Assembly (NCBI RefSeq): GCF_002093975.1
Contig: NZ_KZ084326.1
Location: 1 to 64,000 of the forward strand
Length of the DNA: 64,000 bases
Origin: Thermoactinospora rubra
Lineage (GTDB): Bacteria; Actinomycetota; Actinomycetes; Streptosporangiales; Streptosporangiaceae
Direction: 5' to 3'
The position numbers and the translations under genes are program-made. Below are positions 36,760-45,392 of this stretch, piece by piece. How positions within the stretch are numbered: position 1 is the stretch's first letter; every line of letters begins with the position of its first letter. Under the pieces are notes generated by a model that was given only the letters and a program-made list of their open reading frames with translations, was not told the DNA's origin and searched no databases.

Positions 36760-37779
36760 GTGTCCGTTCGCTCCCCCCTGCCCGCGATCCTCACCCTCGG
36801 CGGCGGCGTGCTGGCCACGCTCGGCGCCCTCCCGGCCATGCCCGCGGCGGCCGAGGGCGCCAGGTGGTGCACCGGCGTCATGCACATGCCTCGCTCCTTC
36901 GCGGGCCTCTTCGACGCCCCCATGCGCCCCGACCTGCGGGTCGTGGTCTCGCTCCCGCCCCAGGCGTGCGGTCCGGACCGGCGCGCCCTGGTGGCCGCCC
37001 TCAAGCGGGCCGGGATCCGCGCCATCGGCCCCCGGCCCGCCCTGGGTGCCGTCCGGTGGACGAGCGCATGGCCGTCGTCGCCGCGTGCCGAGTGGCTGGG
37101 GCGATGGGAGGCCCTCGTCTGGACGCCCGGCGAGCTCGGCGAGGGCCGAAGTCCGAGAGGCCATGGGGATGATCATGGGGACAGCCAGGGGGACACGGGG
37201 ACCACCGGCAAGCCCGGCGCCCGGGCATCCCACAAGCCGGCGGGCAGCCCGCGTAAGGCGCCGGAGGGTGGGCGCCGGTCGGAGGGTGGGGATGCGTCGA
37301 AGGCTGGAGGCACGTCGGAGGCTGGGGGCATGCCGGGGGACCGGCGCTCGTCGGAGAGCCGGCGCCCGTCGAAGGGCGACATCGCCGCGTCCTTCGCCCT
37401 CCGCAGGCTCGGCACGCCCTTCTCGTGGGGTGGCGGCTCGTCCGCCGGTCCCACGCGGGGCATCGGCCGCGGCGCCGCCACGGTGGGGTTCGACTGCAGC
37501 GGCCTGACCCTGTACGCATGGTCCAAGGCGGGCGTCAAGCTCGGCCACTACACGGGCACCCAGTTCCGCCAGGGCCGCCGGGTGCCGCTCGGCGACCTGC
37601 GCCGCGGCGACCTCGTCTTCTTCGGCGGCGGCACGGGCGACCCCACCCACGTGGGCCTCTACCTCGGCGGGGGCGTGATGATCCACGCGCCCAAGACCGG
37701 CGACGTGGTGAGGAAGACGCGGTTCCTGACCTCGAGTTACTACCGGACGATCTACCGCGGAGCCGTACGCCCCGGCTGA
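36760..37779 (+). CDS. Secreted NlpC/P60-family peptidoglycan hydrolase
   Basis: This 339-aa protein has a signal peptide (residues 1-30, MSVRSPLPAILTL...AAAEG), an uncharacterised N-terminal domain, then a low-complexity Gly/Ser/Lys/Arg linker (about residues 130-205), and a C-terminal NlpC/P60 domain. The catalytic cysteine is Cys246 in GFDCSGLTLYAW; the histidine lies in GDPTHVGLYLG, and a second His in VMIHAPKTG. It would cut stem-peptide bonds in the wall. GTG 36760 has GAGGAG 6 nt upstream; the longer upstream frame lies in non-secretory sequence. It is inserted between rsmA and ispE. Confidence 0.9.
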   Translation: MSVRSPLPAILTLGGGVLATLGALPAMPAAAEGARWCTGVMHMPRSFAGLFDAPMRPDLRVVVSLPPQACGPDRRALVAALKRAGIRAIGPRPALGAVRWTSAWPSSPRAEWLGRWEALVWTPGELGEGRSPRGHGDDHGDSQGDTGTTGKPGARASHKPAGSPRKAPEGGRRSEGGDASKAGGTSEAGGMPGDRRSSESRRPSKGDIAASFALRRLGTPFSWGGGSSAGPTRGIGRGAATVGFDCSGLTLYAWSKAGVKLGHYTGTQFRQGRRVPLGDLRRGDLVFFGGGTGDPTHVGLYLGGGVMIHAPKTGDVVRKTRFLTSSYYRTIYRGAVRPG

Positions 37780-37803
37780 CGGCCCGCACTCGCCGCCTCC
37801 ACG

Positions 37804-37845
37804 CTCATGGAGGGACGATGGGAGGGCTCATGGAGGGACGATGGG
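37804..37845 (+). repeat. 23-bp-period tandem repeat
   Basis: CTCATGGAGGGACGATGGG occurs at 37804-37822 and 37827-37845, just after the stop of the NlpC/P60 gene. Confidence 0.85.
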
Positions 37846-37963
37846 GAGGTCTTCGTGTAGACCAAAGTCGGTGGTTCCCTCTGCGCGAATCCAGCCGGGC
37901 ACCAAGCCGCTCCCGCTACGATCGGGAGCCTTAAGCACAGGTTACGAGGGTGGCAGAAGATCA

Positions 37964-38866
37964 ATGAGCTCGGTCCGCGTGCGGGTGCCCGCCAAGGTCA
38001 ACCTTCAGCTGTCTGTCGGTCCGCTGAGGGATGACGGGTACCACGACCTGGTCAACGTCTTCCATGCCGTCTCGATCTTCGACGAAGTGGTCGCCAGGGA
38101 GTCCGAGGCGGTCGCGGTGCGCGTCGAGGGCTCCTTCGCCGACCAGGTGCCGACCGACGAGGGCAACCTCGCCATCCAGGCGGCCAAGGCGCTGGCCAAG
38201 CATGCGGGCCGGACCTACGGCGTCGAGCTGATCATCCGCAAGGCCATTCCGGTGGCGGGCGGCATGGCCGGGGGCAGCGCCGACGCCGCGGGAGCCCTGG
38301 TGGCGTGCAACGAGCTGTGGGGGCTCGGCCTGCCGTTCGAGGACCTCATGGAGATCGCGGGCGACCTGGGCAGCGACGTGCCCTTCTCGCTGCTCGGCGG
38401 GACCGCGATCGGGACGGGCAGGGGCGAGCAGCTCTCGGAGGTGCCGGCGAGCGGCCCGTTCCACTGGGTGTTCGCCGTGGCCGACGGCGGTCTGTCCACC
38501 GCGAAGGTCTACGCGGAGTGCGACCGCCTGCGCGAGGCGACGGGCGAGGAGGTCGCCTGGCCGCAGGTCAGCGAGGGGCTGCTCGACGCCTTGCGGCTCG
38601 GCGACGCCCAGGCTCTCGGGGCGCATCTGGTGAACGACCTCCAGCCCGCCGCGCTCATGCTGCGGCAGTCGCTGGCGCGCACGCTGGAGACCGGCCGCGA
38701 GCTGGGAGCCCTGGGCGCGATCGTGTCGGGATCCGGGCCGACGTGCGCGTTCCTGGCCGCGGACGAGGAGACCGCCAGGAACCTGGCTGTCGCCCTGGAA
38801 GGGGCCGGCGTCTGCCGGACGGCCGTGGCCGCTCATGGCCCCGTGCGCGGCGCGCACATCGTCTGA
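37964..38866 (+). CDS. ispE: 4-diphosphocytidyl-2-C-methyl-D-erythritol kinase
   Basis: This 300-aa GHMP kinase phosphorylates CDP-methylerythritol at the 2-position in the MEP isoprenoid pathway. Motifs: the N-terminal PAKVNLQLSVGP, the ATP loop PVAGGMAGGSADAAGAL, and motif 3 VSGSGPTCAFLA. ATG 37964 is chosen because coding character and the family N-terminus begin there, although the frame is open to 37841. Isoprenoid supply links it to polyprenyl carriers needed by the many lipid-linked glycosyltransferases in this window. Confidence 0.95.
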   Translation: MSSVRVRVPAKVNLQLSVGPLRDDGYHDLVNVFHAVSIFDEVVARESEAVAVRVEGSFADQVPTDEGNLAIQAAKALAKHAGRTYGVELIIRKAIPVAGGMAGGSADAAGALVACNELWGLGLPFEDLMEIAGDLGSDVPFSLLGGTAIGTGRGEQLSEVPASGPFHWVFAVADGGLSTAKVYAECDRLREATGEEVAWPQVSEGLLDALRLGDAQALGAHLVNDLQPAALMLRQSLARTLETGRELGALGAIVSGSGPTCAFLAADEETARNLAVALEGAGVCRTAVAAHGPVRGAHIV

Positions 38867-38896
38867 CGTCGGTCGGCTCGTCTGACGTCGGTCGGC
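38859..38896 (+). repeat. 19-bp tandem repeat spanning the ispE stop
   Basis: TCGTCTGACGTCGGTCGGC occurs twice, perfectly. The ispE TGA lies in copy one. Confidence 0.88.
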
Positions 38897-39086
38897 GTCC
38901 CTGCTCGTGATTTCGTCCCTGCCTCCCCTGCTTCTGCTCGGTTTCCCTGCTTCTGCCCTTATGCCAGGCCACCGTGGAGGGGACGCGCATCGGCGTGTGT
39001 TCCTGACGTCGACCACGGGCCCGACCCGCAGGCGATCGTTCTCGGATGGCGCCCGCCCAGGGTGCCGGTACGGCAAGATGCCACCC

Positions 39087-39773
39087 ATGGCTTCCTCGGG
39101 CGCCACCCCCGCGCGCGGTCCTGTCACCGTTCACCGGATCAAGGTCACGTTGGCCGGTTCCCGGCCGCCGATCTGGCGGCGCCTTGAGGTCCCCTCCGCC
39201 ATCACGCTGCGTGCGTTGCACGACGTCATGCAGGCCGCCTTCGGCTGGGAGGACTACCACATGTGGGTCTTCGAAAGCCCGAAAGGCCGCTACGGCGTAG
39301 CCGACCCGGAGCTGCGCATCGCCGATGCCGCCGCCGTACGGCTCGACCAGCTCGCCCCCGCGCCCTCAGGCCGTCTCGTCTACACCTACGACTTCGGCGA
39401 CGACTGGGAGCACGCCATCGTGGTGGAGGCCGTCGGCCCGGCCGAGCCGGGCGTCGCCTACCCACGCTGCCTCACCGGCCGGCGGGCCTGCCCGCCCGAA
39501 GACTGCGGCGGCATCTGGGGATATGACTACCTCCTGGAGATCCTCGCCGATCCCACGCACGAGGAGCATCAGGAGCGGCTCGAATGGCTCGGCCTCGACT
39601 CGGCCGATCAGTTCGATCCGGCCGCCTTCGACCTCACGCGGACCAACGCCGCGCTGTCCCCCCTCGCATCGGTTCTCGTCAAGAACCGACCACCCCGGGA
39701 GCTCCCCTGTGCTGCGCCAGGCCGGAGCATGGCCGGGCCAGGGTTGCGGGCGGATACGCTTGGACAGCGATGA
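39087..39773 (+). CDS. Plasmid pRiA4b ORF-3 family protein
   Basis: This 228-aa protein has the family core: VHRIKVTLAGSRPPIWRRLE, then LHDVMQAAFGWEDYHMWVF, the DFGDDWEHAI motif and the cysteine-containing CLTGRRACPPEDCGGIWGY. The family is common in bacteria and on plasmids; function is unknown. The start is uncertain between 39078 and 39087. Its TGA overlaps the ATG of the ABC-F gene (ATGA), so the two are translationally coupled. Confidence 0.85.
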   Translation: MASSGATPARGPVTVHRIKVTLAGSRPPIWRRLEVPSAITLRALHDVMQAAFGWEDYHMWVFESPKGRYGVADPELRIADAAAVRLDQLAPAPSGRLVYTYDFGDDWEHAIVVEAVGPAEPGVAYPRCLTGRRACPPEDCGGIWGYDYLLEILADPTHEEHQERLEWLGLDSADQFDPAAFDLTRTNAALSPLASVLVKNRPPRELPCAAPGRSMAGPGLRADTLGQR

Positions 39774-41584
39774 ATCTGGTCAACCTCGAGGCGGTGTCCC
39801 ACGCCTTCGGCCCCAAGCCCCTGCTCCAAGACGTCTCCCTGGGCATCGAGGCCGGAGAGCGCATCGGCGTCGTGGGGCGCAACGGCGGTGGCAAGACCAC
39901 GCTGATCTCGGTCATAGCCGGCACGGTGCAGCCCGACAGCGGGCGCGTGACCCATGCCCGGGGCACGAGGATCGGCCTGCTCGCGCAGCACGACGAGTTC
40001 GACGGGGCGAGAGCCGTACGAGAGATCGTCCTGGGGGACAGGGCGGAGCACGAGTGGGCGGGAGACCAGCGGGTCAGGGACGTCCTGGCCAACCTGATCG
40101 GCGATCTCGACCTCGACGCCAGGATGGGGGAGCTGTCCGGCGGGGAGAGGCGGCGCGCGGCGCTGGCCAGGCTGCTCATCGACGAGCATGACCTGATCAT
40201 GCTGGACGAGCCCACCAACCACCTGGACATCGAGGCGATCGCCTGGCTGGCCGCGCATCTGGCGAGCCGCAAGAGCGCGCTGGTGGTGGTGACGCACGAC
40301 CGGTGGTTCCTGGACGCGGTGACGACGCGGACGTGGGAGGTCGTGGATGGCCGGGTCGAGCGGTATGAGGGCGGATATGCCGCTTATGTCCTGGCCAAGG
40401 CCGAGCGTGCGCGGATAGCCCAGGCCGCCGAGGAGCGCCGCCAGAACCTCATGCGCAAGGAGATCGCCTGGCTGCGCCGCGGCCCGCCCGCCCGCACGTC
40501 CAAGCCCAAGTTCCGCATCGAGGCGGCCCAGGCCCTGATCGCGAACGAGCCCCCGCCCCGCGACACGGTCGAACTGATGAAGTTCGCCAGCGCGAGGCTC
40601 GGCAAGACCGTCTACGACCTGGAGGACGTGACCCTCCACGCCGGAGGCCCCGGCGCCGGACCGCTCGTCCTCGACCGGTGCACCTGGCAGTTCGGCCCCG
40701 GCGACCGGATCGGCCTGATCGGGGTGAACGGCTCGGGCAAGTCGTCGGTGCTGCGGCTGCTCGCCGACCAGATCAAGCCCGACGCGGGCCGGGTCGTGCG
40801 GGGCAGGACGGTACGGCTGGCGTACCTGTCGCAGGAGCTGGCCGAGCTCGACCCTGCGCGCCGGGTGCTGGAGACGGTCGAGGAGGTGCGCAAGTACGTC
40901 CGGGTCGGCAAGAAGGAGTGGAGCGCCTCCCAGCTGCTGGAGCGCCTGGGGTTCAAGGGCGAGGCGCAGTGGAAGGTCGTGGGCGACCTGTCCGGCGGCG
41001 AGCGCAGACGGCTGCAGCTGCTCCGACTGATCATGGACGAGCCGAACGTGCTGCTGCTCGACGAGCCGACGAACGACCTGGACATCGAGACGCTGAACGA
41101 GCTGGAAGACCTGCTCGACGGCTGGCCGGGAACCCTGGTGCTGGTGTCGCACGACCGCTACTTCCTGGAGCGCGTGACCGACCGGTGCGTGGCGCTGCTG
41201 GGCGACGGGCGGCTGTCGATGCTGCCCGGCGGGGTGGAGGAGTACCTGCGGCGGCGGGCGTCCGGGACGGCGGTGACGGCCCGCCAGGCCGGCGGAGAAT
41301 CCTCCGCGGTCGGCGGATCATCCCTCGCGGCTGAGGGGCCGTCCCCCACGGCCGGGGGCCTGTCGGCCAAGGAGGAGCGGGAGCTGCGCAAGGAGCTCAA
41401 CCGGCTGGAGCGGCAGCTCGACAGGCTCGCCGCCCAGGAGGCCGGCCTCCACGAGGCGATGGCCCAGGCGGCCAGCGACTACGAACGGCTGGGCGCGCTG
41501 GACGCCGAGCTGCGGGAGGTGCTCGCGCAGAAGGACGCGGTCGAGGCGGAGTGGCTGGAGGTCGCCGAGCGGCTCGGCGAGTGA
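39770..41584 (+). CDS. ABC-F family ATPase
   Basis: This 604-aa protein has two ABC domains and no membrane part. Domain 1: Walker A GRNGGGKTT, signature LSGGE, Walker B LIMLDEPTNHLD. Domain 2: GVNGSGKSS, LSGGE, VLLLDEPTNDLD. An arginine-rich linker lies between them and a C-terminal charged coiled coil (KEERELRKELNRLERQLDRL) follows. This arrangement resembles Uup-type ABC-F proteins, which act on the ribosome or DNA metabolism. It starts by ATGA overlap with the pRiA4b ORF-3 gene. I cannot tell a housekeeping translation factor from an antibiotic-protection type by sequence alone. Confidence 0.9.
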   Translation: MNLVNLEAVSHAFGPKPLLQDVSLGIEAGERIGVVGRNGGGKTTLISVIAGTVQPDSGRVTHARGTRIGLLAQHDEFDGARAVREIVLGDRAEHEWAGDQRVRDVLANLIGDLDLDARMGELSGGERRRAALARLLIDEHDLIMLDEPTNHLDIEAIAWLAAHLASRKSALVVVTHDRWFLDAVTTRTWEVVDGRVERYEGGYAAYVLAKAERARIAQAAEERRQNLMRKEIAWLRRGPPARTSKPKFRIEAAQALIANEPPPRDTVELMKFASARLGKTVYDLEDVTLHAGGPGAGPLVLDRCTWQFGPGDRIGLIGVNGSGKSSVLRLLADQIKPDAGRVVRGRTVRLAYLSQELAELDPARRVLETVEEVRKYVRVGKKEWSASQLLERLGFKGEAQWKVVGDLSGGERRRLQLLRLIMDEPNVLLLDEPTNDLDIETLNELEDLLDGWPGTLVLVSHDRYFLERVTDRCVALLGDGRLSMLPGGVEEYLRRRASGTAVTARQAGGESSAVGGSSLAAEGPSPTAGGLSAKEERELRKELNRLERQLDRLAAQEAGLHEAMAQAASDYERLGALDAELREVLAQKDAVEAEWLEVAERLGE

Positions 41585-41655
41585 CCCACCCGGCGCACCG
41601 CCGTTCGTCATCGCAGGGCCTCGCGCGAAGGGCGTCGCTCCCGTCGGAGGGGCGT

Positions 41656-41709
41656 CGCCACTTGCCGGAGCCGCTTGCCGGAGCCGCTTGCCGGAGCCGC
41701 TTGCCGAGG
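41656..41709 (+). repeat. 13-bp tandem repeat abutting the tamR stop
   Basis: CTTGCCGGAGCCG occurs three times with flanking partial copies, ending next to the minus-strand tamR stop codon at 41710-41712. Confidence 0.85.
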
Positions 41710-42201
41710 CTACTTGTCGAAGGGTGCGAGCAGCGTGCGCAGCAGGCCGGCCAGCGTCCGCTGCTCCTGCGGCCCCAGCCCGGCCAGCAGCTCGCGCTCA
41801 CGCCGCAGCAGGTCCTCGAAGGCCGCGTCGACCCGGTCCAGCCCCGCCGCCGTCAGCGACACGAGGACCCCGCGCCTGTCCTCCGGGTCGGGACGGCGGC
41901 GGACGAGCCCGGCCTGGGCGAGGCGGTCGATCCGGTTGGTCATCGTCCCCGAGGTGACCAGCGTGGCGCGCAGCAGAGCACCGGGGGACAGCTCGTACGG
42001 CTTGCCCGCCCGCCGCAACGCCGTGAGCACGTCGAACTCCCAGGGCTCCAGCCCGTGCTGGGCGAAGGCGGCACGCCGCGCCCGGTCCAGGTGCCTGGCG
42101 AGCCGCGAGACGCGCGAGAGCACCTGGAGCGGCTCGACGTCCAGGTCGGGGCGCTCCTGCCGCCAGGCGGCGACGAGCCGGTCGACCTCATCGGTGTTCA
42201 T
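41710..42201 (-). CDS. tamR: MarR-family regulator, TamR/UrtR type
   Basis: This 163-aa protein has the extra N-terminal helix typical of the UrtR/HucR subgroup (EVDRLVAAWRQERPDLDVEP), with the conserved Trp, Asp and Arg used for ligand response. A MarR winged helix follows (LVTSGTMTNRIDRLAQAGLV, DPEDRRGVLVSLT). TamR of Streptomyces coelicolor is divergent from tam and responds to citrate, aconitates and isocitrate; the same arrangement here makes orthology likely. ATG 42201 is preferred to the upstream start at 42249, which would run through the operator region. Confidence 0.85.
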   Translation of the reverse strand: MNTDEVDRLVAAWRQERPDLDVEPLQVLSRVSRLARHLDRARRAAFAQHGLEPWEFDVLTALRRAGKPYELSPGALLRATLVTSGTMTNRIDRLAQAGLVRRRPDPEDRRGVLVSLTAAGLDRVDAAFEDLLRRERELLAGLGPQEQRTLAGLLRTLLAPFDK

Positions 42202-42215
42202 GCGACGCAGTCTAC

Positions 42216-42270
42216 TGTCTTGACGTCGAGATATCTTTCTCGATATCAATTATCTCTATGTCAAGAGATA
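42216..42270. promoter_or_regulatory. Probable TamR operator region
   Basis: Three AT-rich imperfect palindromes lie in or next to the 56-bp gap: TGTCTTGACGTCGAGATA (42216-42233), ATATCTTTCTCGATAT (42231-42246) and TATCTC-N8-GAGATA (42251-42270, overlapping the tam start). They cover both divergent promoters. Confidence 0.65.
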
Positions 42271-43025
42271 TCTGGGATCCGAAGGTGTATGCCAGATACG
42301 CCGACGAGCGCTCCCGCCCCTTCTTCGAGCTGGTCGCCAGGATAGGGGCCACGAGCCCCGGCTACGTGGTCGACGCGGGCTGCGGCTCCGGCGAGCTCAC
42401 CGCCGCCCTCAAGGACCGCTGGCCGGACGCCACGGTCCACGGCTTCGACTCCTCGAACGCCATGATCGCCAAGGCCCGCGGCCGCGAGGGCGTCACCTTC
42501 GAGGTCGCCGACGTCACGACCTGGCGTCCCGACCGGCCGGTAGACGTCCTGGTCTCCAACGCCGTGCTCCAGTGGGTCCCCGAGCACCGCGACGTCCTCG
42601 ACACGTGGGTGGACAGCCTCAGCCCGGGCGGCTGGCTCGCCTTCCAAGTGCCCGGCAACTTCGACGCGCCGAGCCACCGCCTCATCCGCGAGCTGTGCCG
42701 TACCCACGACAAGCTTCGCGACCTGCCCAGGGACCACCCGGTGGCTACGCCGCTGGAGTACCTGGAGCAGCTGGCCTCGCGAGGCTGCCGGGTCGACGCC
42801 TGGGAGACCACCTACGTCCACGTGTTGCAGGGCGAGGACGCGGTGCTCGGCTGGATCTCCGGCACGGCCCTGCGCCCGGTCTTCGACCGCCTCGCCCCCG
42901 GCGAGCGCGAGCGCTTCACCGAGGAGCTGGCCGTACGGCTCCGCGAGGCCTATCCGCGCAGGCCGTACGGCACGCCGTTCCCGTTCCGCCGGATCTTCGT
43001 GGTCGCGCGCAAGCCGGCCGACTGA
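42258..43025 (+). CDS. tam: Trans-aconitate 2-methyltransferase
   Basis: This 255-aa SAM-dependent methyltransferase has motif I VVDAGCGSGELTAAL, an aconitate-methyltransferase N-terminus (DIWDPKVYARYADERSRPF) and NAVLQWVPEH. Tam methylates trans-aconitate, a spontaneous isomer of cis-aconitate that inhibits aconitase, and so relieves a TCA-cycle block. It begins within the operator cluster shared with tamR. Confidence 0.9.
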   Translation: MSRDIWDPKVYARYADERSRPFFELVARIGATSPGYVVDAGCGSGELTAALKDRWPDATVHGFDSSNAMIAKARGREGVTFEVADVTTWRPDRPVDVLVSNAVLQWVPEHRDVLDTWVDSLSPGGWLAFQVPGNFDAPSHRLIRELCRTHDKLRDLPRDHPVATPLEYLEQLASRGCRVDAWETTYVHVLQGEDAVLGWISGTALRPVFDRLAPGERERFTEELAVRLREAYPRRPYGTPFPFRRIFVVARKPAD

Positions 43026-43077
43026 AATTAACCTTCTGATGGCATGATGGCCCCCAAATCGTCACGGAGGGGGTCCG

Positions 43078-44538
43078 GTGGGCATCGAGATCGAGGACAA
43101 GTTCGACGTCCCGGCCGACTACGTGCTGCCGGACCTGGGCGGTCTGGGCGAGACGGCGGGGCCGAAGAGCTACCAGCTCGTCGCCCTCTACTACGACACC
43201 GACGACCTGCGGCTGGCGCGCAGGGGCGCGACGCTGCGGCGGCGGCGCGGCGGCGCCGACCCCGGCTGGCACCTCAAGCTGCCCAAGGTCAAGGGCGGCC
43301 GCCAGGAGATCGTCTTCCCGCTGACGCGCAGCACCAAGGTGGTCCCGCAGGAGCTCGCCGACCTCGTGCTCGGCTTCACCCGGGGCGCGCCGCTGCGGGT
43401 GGTGGCGCAGCTGGAGACCAAGCGGACCGTCGTACGGCTCGGCGACCTGGTCGAGGTGGCCGACGACCGGGTCAAGGCCACGTCGCTGCTCGGCGCGCCG
43501 GCGGTCCAGCGCTGGCGCGAGGTCGAGGCCGAGCTCCTCAACGGTGACGACAAGCTCCTCGCCAAGGTCGGCAAGCGGCTGAAGAAGGCCGGGGCGGTGC
43601 CCGCCTCCTCCTCCAGCAAGCTGGCCCGCCTGCTCGACCCGCCGCCCGTCCCCCGGGCGGAGGTGGCCGCGGGCAGCGCGGGCGAGGTGGTGATGGACTA
43701 CCTGGCCGGCCAGGTGAGCGCCCTCCTGGGACAGGACCCGAGGGTGCGGCGCGCGGAGGAGGACGCCGTCCACCAGATGCGGGTGGCCACCCGCAGGCTG
43801 CGCAGCGCGCTGAAGGCGTTCAAGCCGGTCGTCGCCGGCACGCGGGAGATCCAGGACGAGCTCAAGTGGCTGGCCGGGGTGCTCGGCGAGGCGCGGGACC
43901 TGGAGGTCATCAGGGCCAGGTTCGCGCGGCGGCTGGAGGACCTGGCGCCCGAGCTGGTCGTCGGGCCGATCCGGGCCAGGCTGGGCGACGACATGTACCG
44001 CCGGGAGCGGGAGGCCTACGGGCGCATCAGGGAGACGCTCGGCGGCGAGCGCTACTTCGCGCTGCTGGACGCCCTCGACGCGCTAATCGCCGAGCCGCGG
44101 CTGACCGAGGCCGCCGCCCAGGACGCCAAGACCCTCGTCGGCGTGGCGGGCAAGAGCTGGGCGCGCGTCACCAGGGCCTACGACGCCGCGCAGGCCATCG
44201 AGGACCCCGAGCGCCGCGAGATCGCCATGCACGAGGTGCGCAAGTCGGCCAAGCGGGCCCGCTACACCGCCGAGGCGCTGCGTCCCGCGCTCGGGGCCAA
44301 GATGGGCCGGCTGGCCAGGCACGCCGAGGCCGTGCAGGAGGTGCTGGGCGCGCACATGGACGGCGTGATCGCGCAGGAGACGCTGGCCAAGGAGGCCGAG
44401 GCCGCCAGGCAGGCCGGCGAGGACACCTTCACCTACGGCCTGCTGATCGGCGTCGAGCGCGGCGCGGCCGAGCGGGCGCACGCCGAGTTCCCCGAGGTGT
44501 GGGCCAGGACCCGCAAGGCGGTCGGCAAGCTGCTCTAG
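43078..44538 (+). CDS. CYTH-CHAD domain protein
   Basis: This 486-aa protein has an N-terminal CYTH triphosphate-tunnel domain (residues 1-200, signature EIEDKF, basic and acidic strands such as ATLRRRRG and REVEAEL). A C-terminal CHAD domain (about 215-480) has repeated helices rich in conserved Arg/His (VHQMRVATRRLRSALKAF, EVRKSAKRARYTAEAL). CHAD domains bind inorganic polyphosphate, and CYTH domains hydrolyse or bind triphosphates. Closeness to ppk, one gene away on the other strand, supports a polyphosphate-related role. The last 4 bp overlap the convergent Nudix gene. Confidence 0.92.
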   Translation: MGIEIEDKFDVPADYVLPDLGGLGETAGPKSYQLVALYYDTDDLRLARRGATLRRRRGGADPGWHLKLPKVKGGRQEIVFPLTRSTKVVPQELADLVLGFTRGAPLRVVAQLETKRTVVRLGDLVEVADDRVKATSLLGAPAVQRWREVEAELLNGDDKLLAKVGKRLKKAGAVPASSSSKLARLLDPPPVPRAEVAAGSAGEVVMDYLAGQVSALLGQDPRVRRAEEDAVHQMRVATRRLRSALKAFKPVVAGTREIQDELKWLAGVLGEARDLEVIRARFARRLEDLAPELVVGPIRARLGDDMYRREREAYGRIRETLGGERYFALLDALDALIAEPRLTEAAAQDAKTLVGVAGKSWARVTRAYDAAQAIEDPERREIAMHEVRKSAKRARYTAEALRPALGAKMGRLARHAEAVQEVLGAHMDGVIAQETLAKEAEAARQAGEDTFTYGLLIGVERGAAERAHAEFPEVWARTRKAVGKLL

Positions 44539-45392
44539 CCGTTCTGACCGTCGAGGTAGGTCTCCATGGCCACCACCCCGTCCTCCACGCGGTCCTCCAT
44601 GCGATGCAGGACGGCCAGGCCGCCCTTGGCCAGGTGGTGTTCGCGCCCGGTGAGGGACTCGATGAGGTGCGGCAGCACCTTGCCGTGGCTGCTGACCACG
44701 GCCGGCACCCGCAGCCGCCTGACCAGCTCGGGCGTCTTGACCGGGTCCTGCTGCCGCTCGCTGAGCAGCGGCTCCAGGCGGATGCCGGTGCCGTACGGCT
44801 CGAGCGTCTGCACGCAGCGCCGGCTGGGCGAGCTCAGCAGCAGCTCGGGCGCGTAGGCCGACAGGACGGTGGCCAGCGTGCGCGCCTGGGCCAGGCCCTC
44901 GGCGTCCAGGGGCCGCAGGTCGTCGTCGCCCTCCCACTCCTCACGCGATCCGGCGCTGCCGTGCCGTACCAGGAGGAGGGGGACGGTGCGCAGCGGCGCG
45001 GCGAGCAGCGCCTCCACCAGGCCGGCGTCCCGCTCGTAGGTCAGCAGCCGGGGCGCCCGCGAGGCGGGCACCCACTCCAGCCGGTCGACCTCGTCGCCGG
45101 GCGCGAAGTGGCCGGAGACCGGCCGGGCGGCCCAGTACTCCACCTGCTTGGGCCGGCCCTTGTGCGGGTAGCGGGCGGTGGGGAGCCTGCGGCCGAGCAC
45201 GACCGCGTGGCCGGTCTCCTCCAGCGTCTCGCGCAGGGCGGCGGCGATCTCGTGCTCGCCGGGCCGCACCTTGCCCTTGGGGAAGGTCCAGTCGTCGTAG
45301 CGGGGCCGGTGGACCACCGCCACCTCGGGGTCGCGCTCGTCGCCGCGCCAGAGCACCACGCCGGCCGCGCGGATGGGCTGCTCAGCCGTCAA
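44535..45392 (-). CDS. Nudix hydrolase fused to a histidine phosphatase (MutT1-like)
   Basis: This 285-aa two-domain protein has an N-terminal Nudix domain with an intact Nudix box ([20 protein letters not shown] then TG) and a C-terminal RHG phosphatase domain ([10 protein letters not shown], second His in [11 protein letters not shown]). Mycobacterial MutT1 has this design and cleans oxidised 8-oxo-(d)GTP and diadenosine polyphosphates; I infer a similar role. Its start overlaps the end of ppk by 11 bp on the same strand, so the two are probably one operon. Confidence 0.88.
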   Translation of the reverse strand: MTAEQPIRAAGVVLWRGDERDPEVAVVHRPRYDDWTFPKGKVRPGEHEIAAALRETLEETGHAVVLGRRLPTARYPHKGRPKQVEYWAARPVSGHFAPGDEVDRLEWVPASRAPRLLTYERDAGLVEALLAAPLRTVPLLLVRHGSAGSREEWEGDDDLRPLDAEGLAQARTLATVLSAYAPELLLSSPSRRCVQTLEPYGTGIRLEPLLSERQQDPVKTPELVRRLRVPAVVSSHGKVLPHLIESLTGREHHLAKGGLAVLHRMEDRVEDGVVAMETYLDGQNG

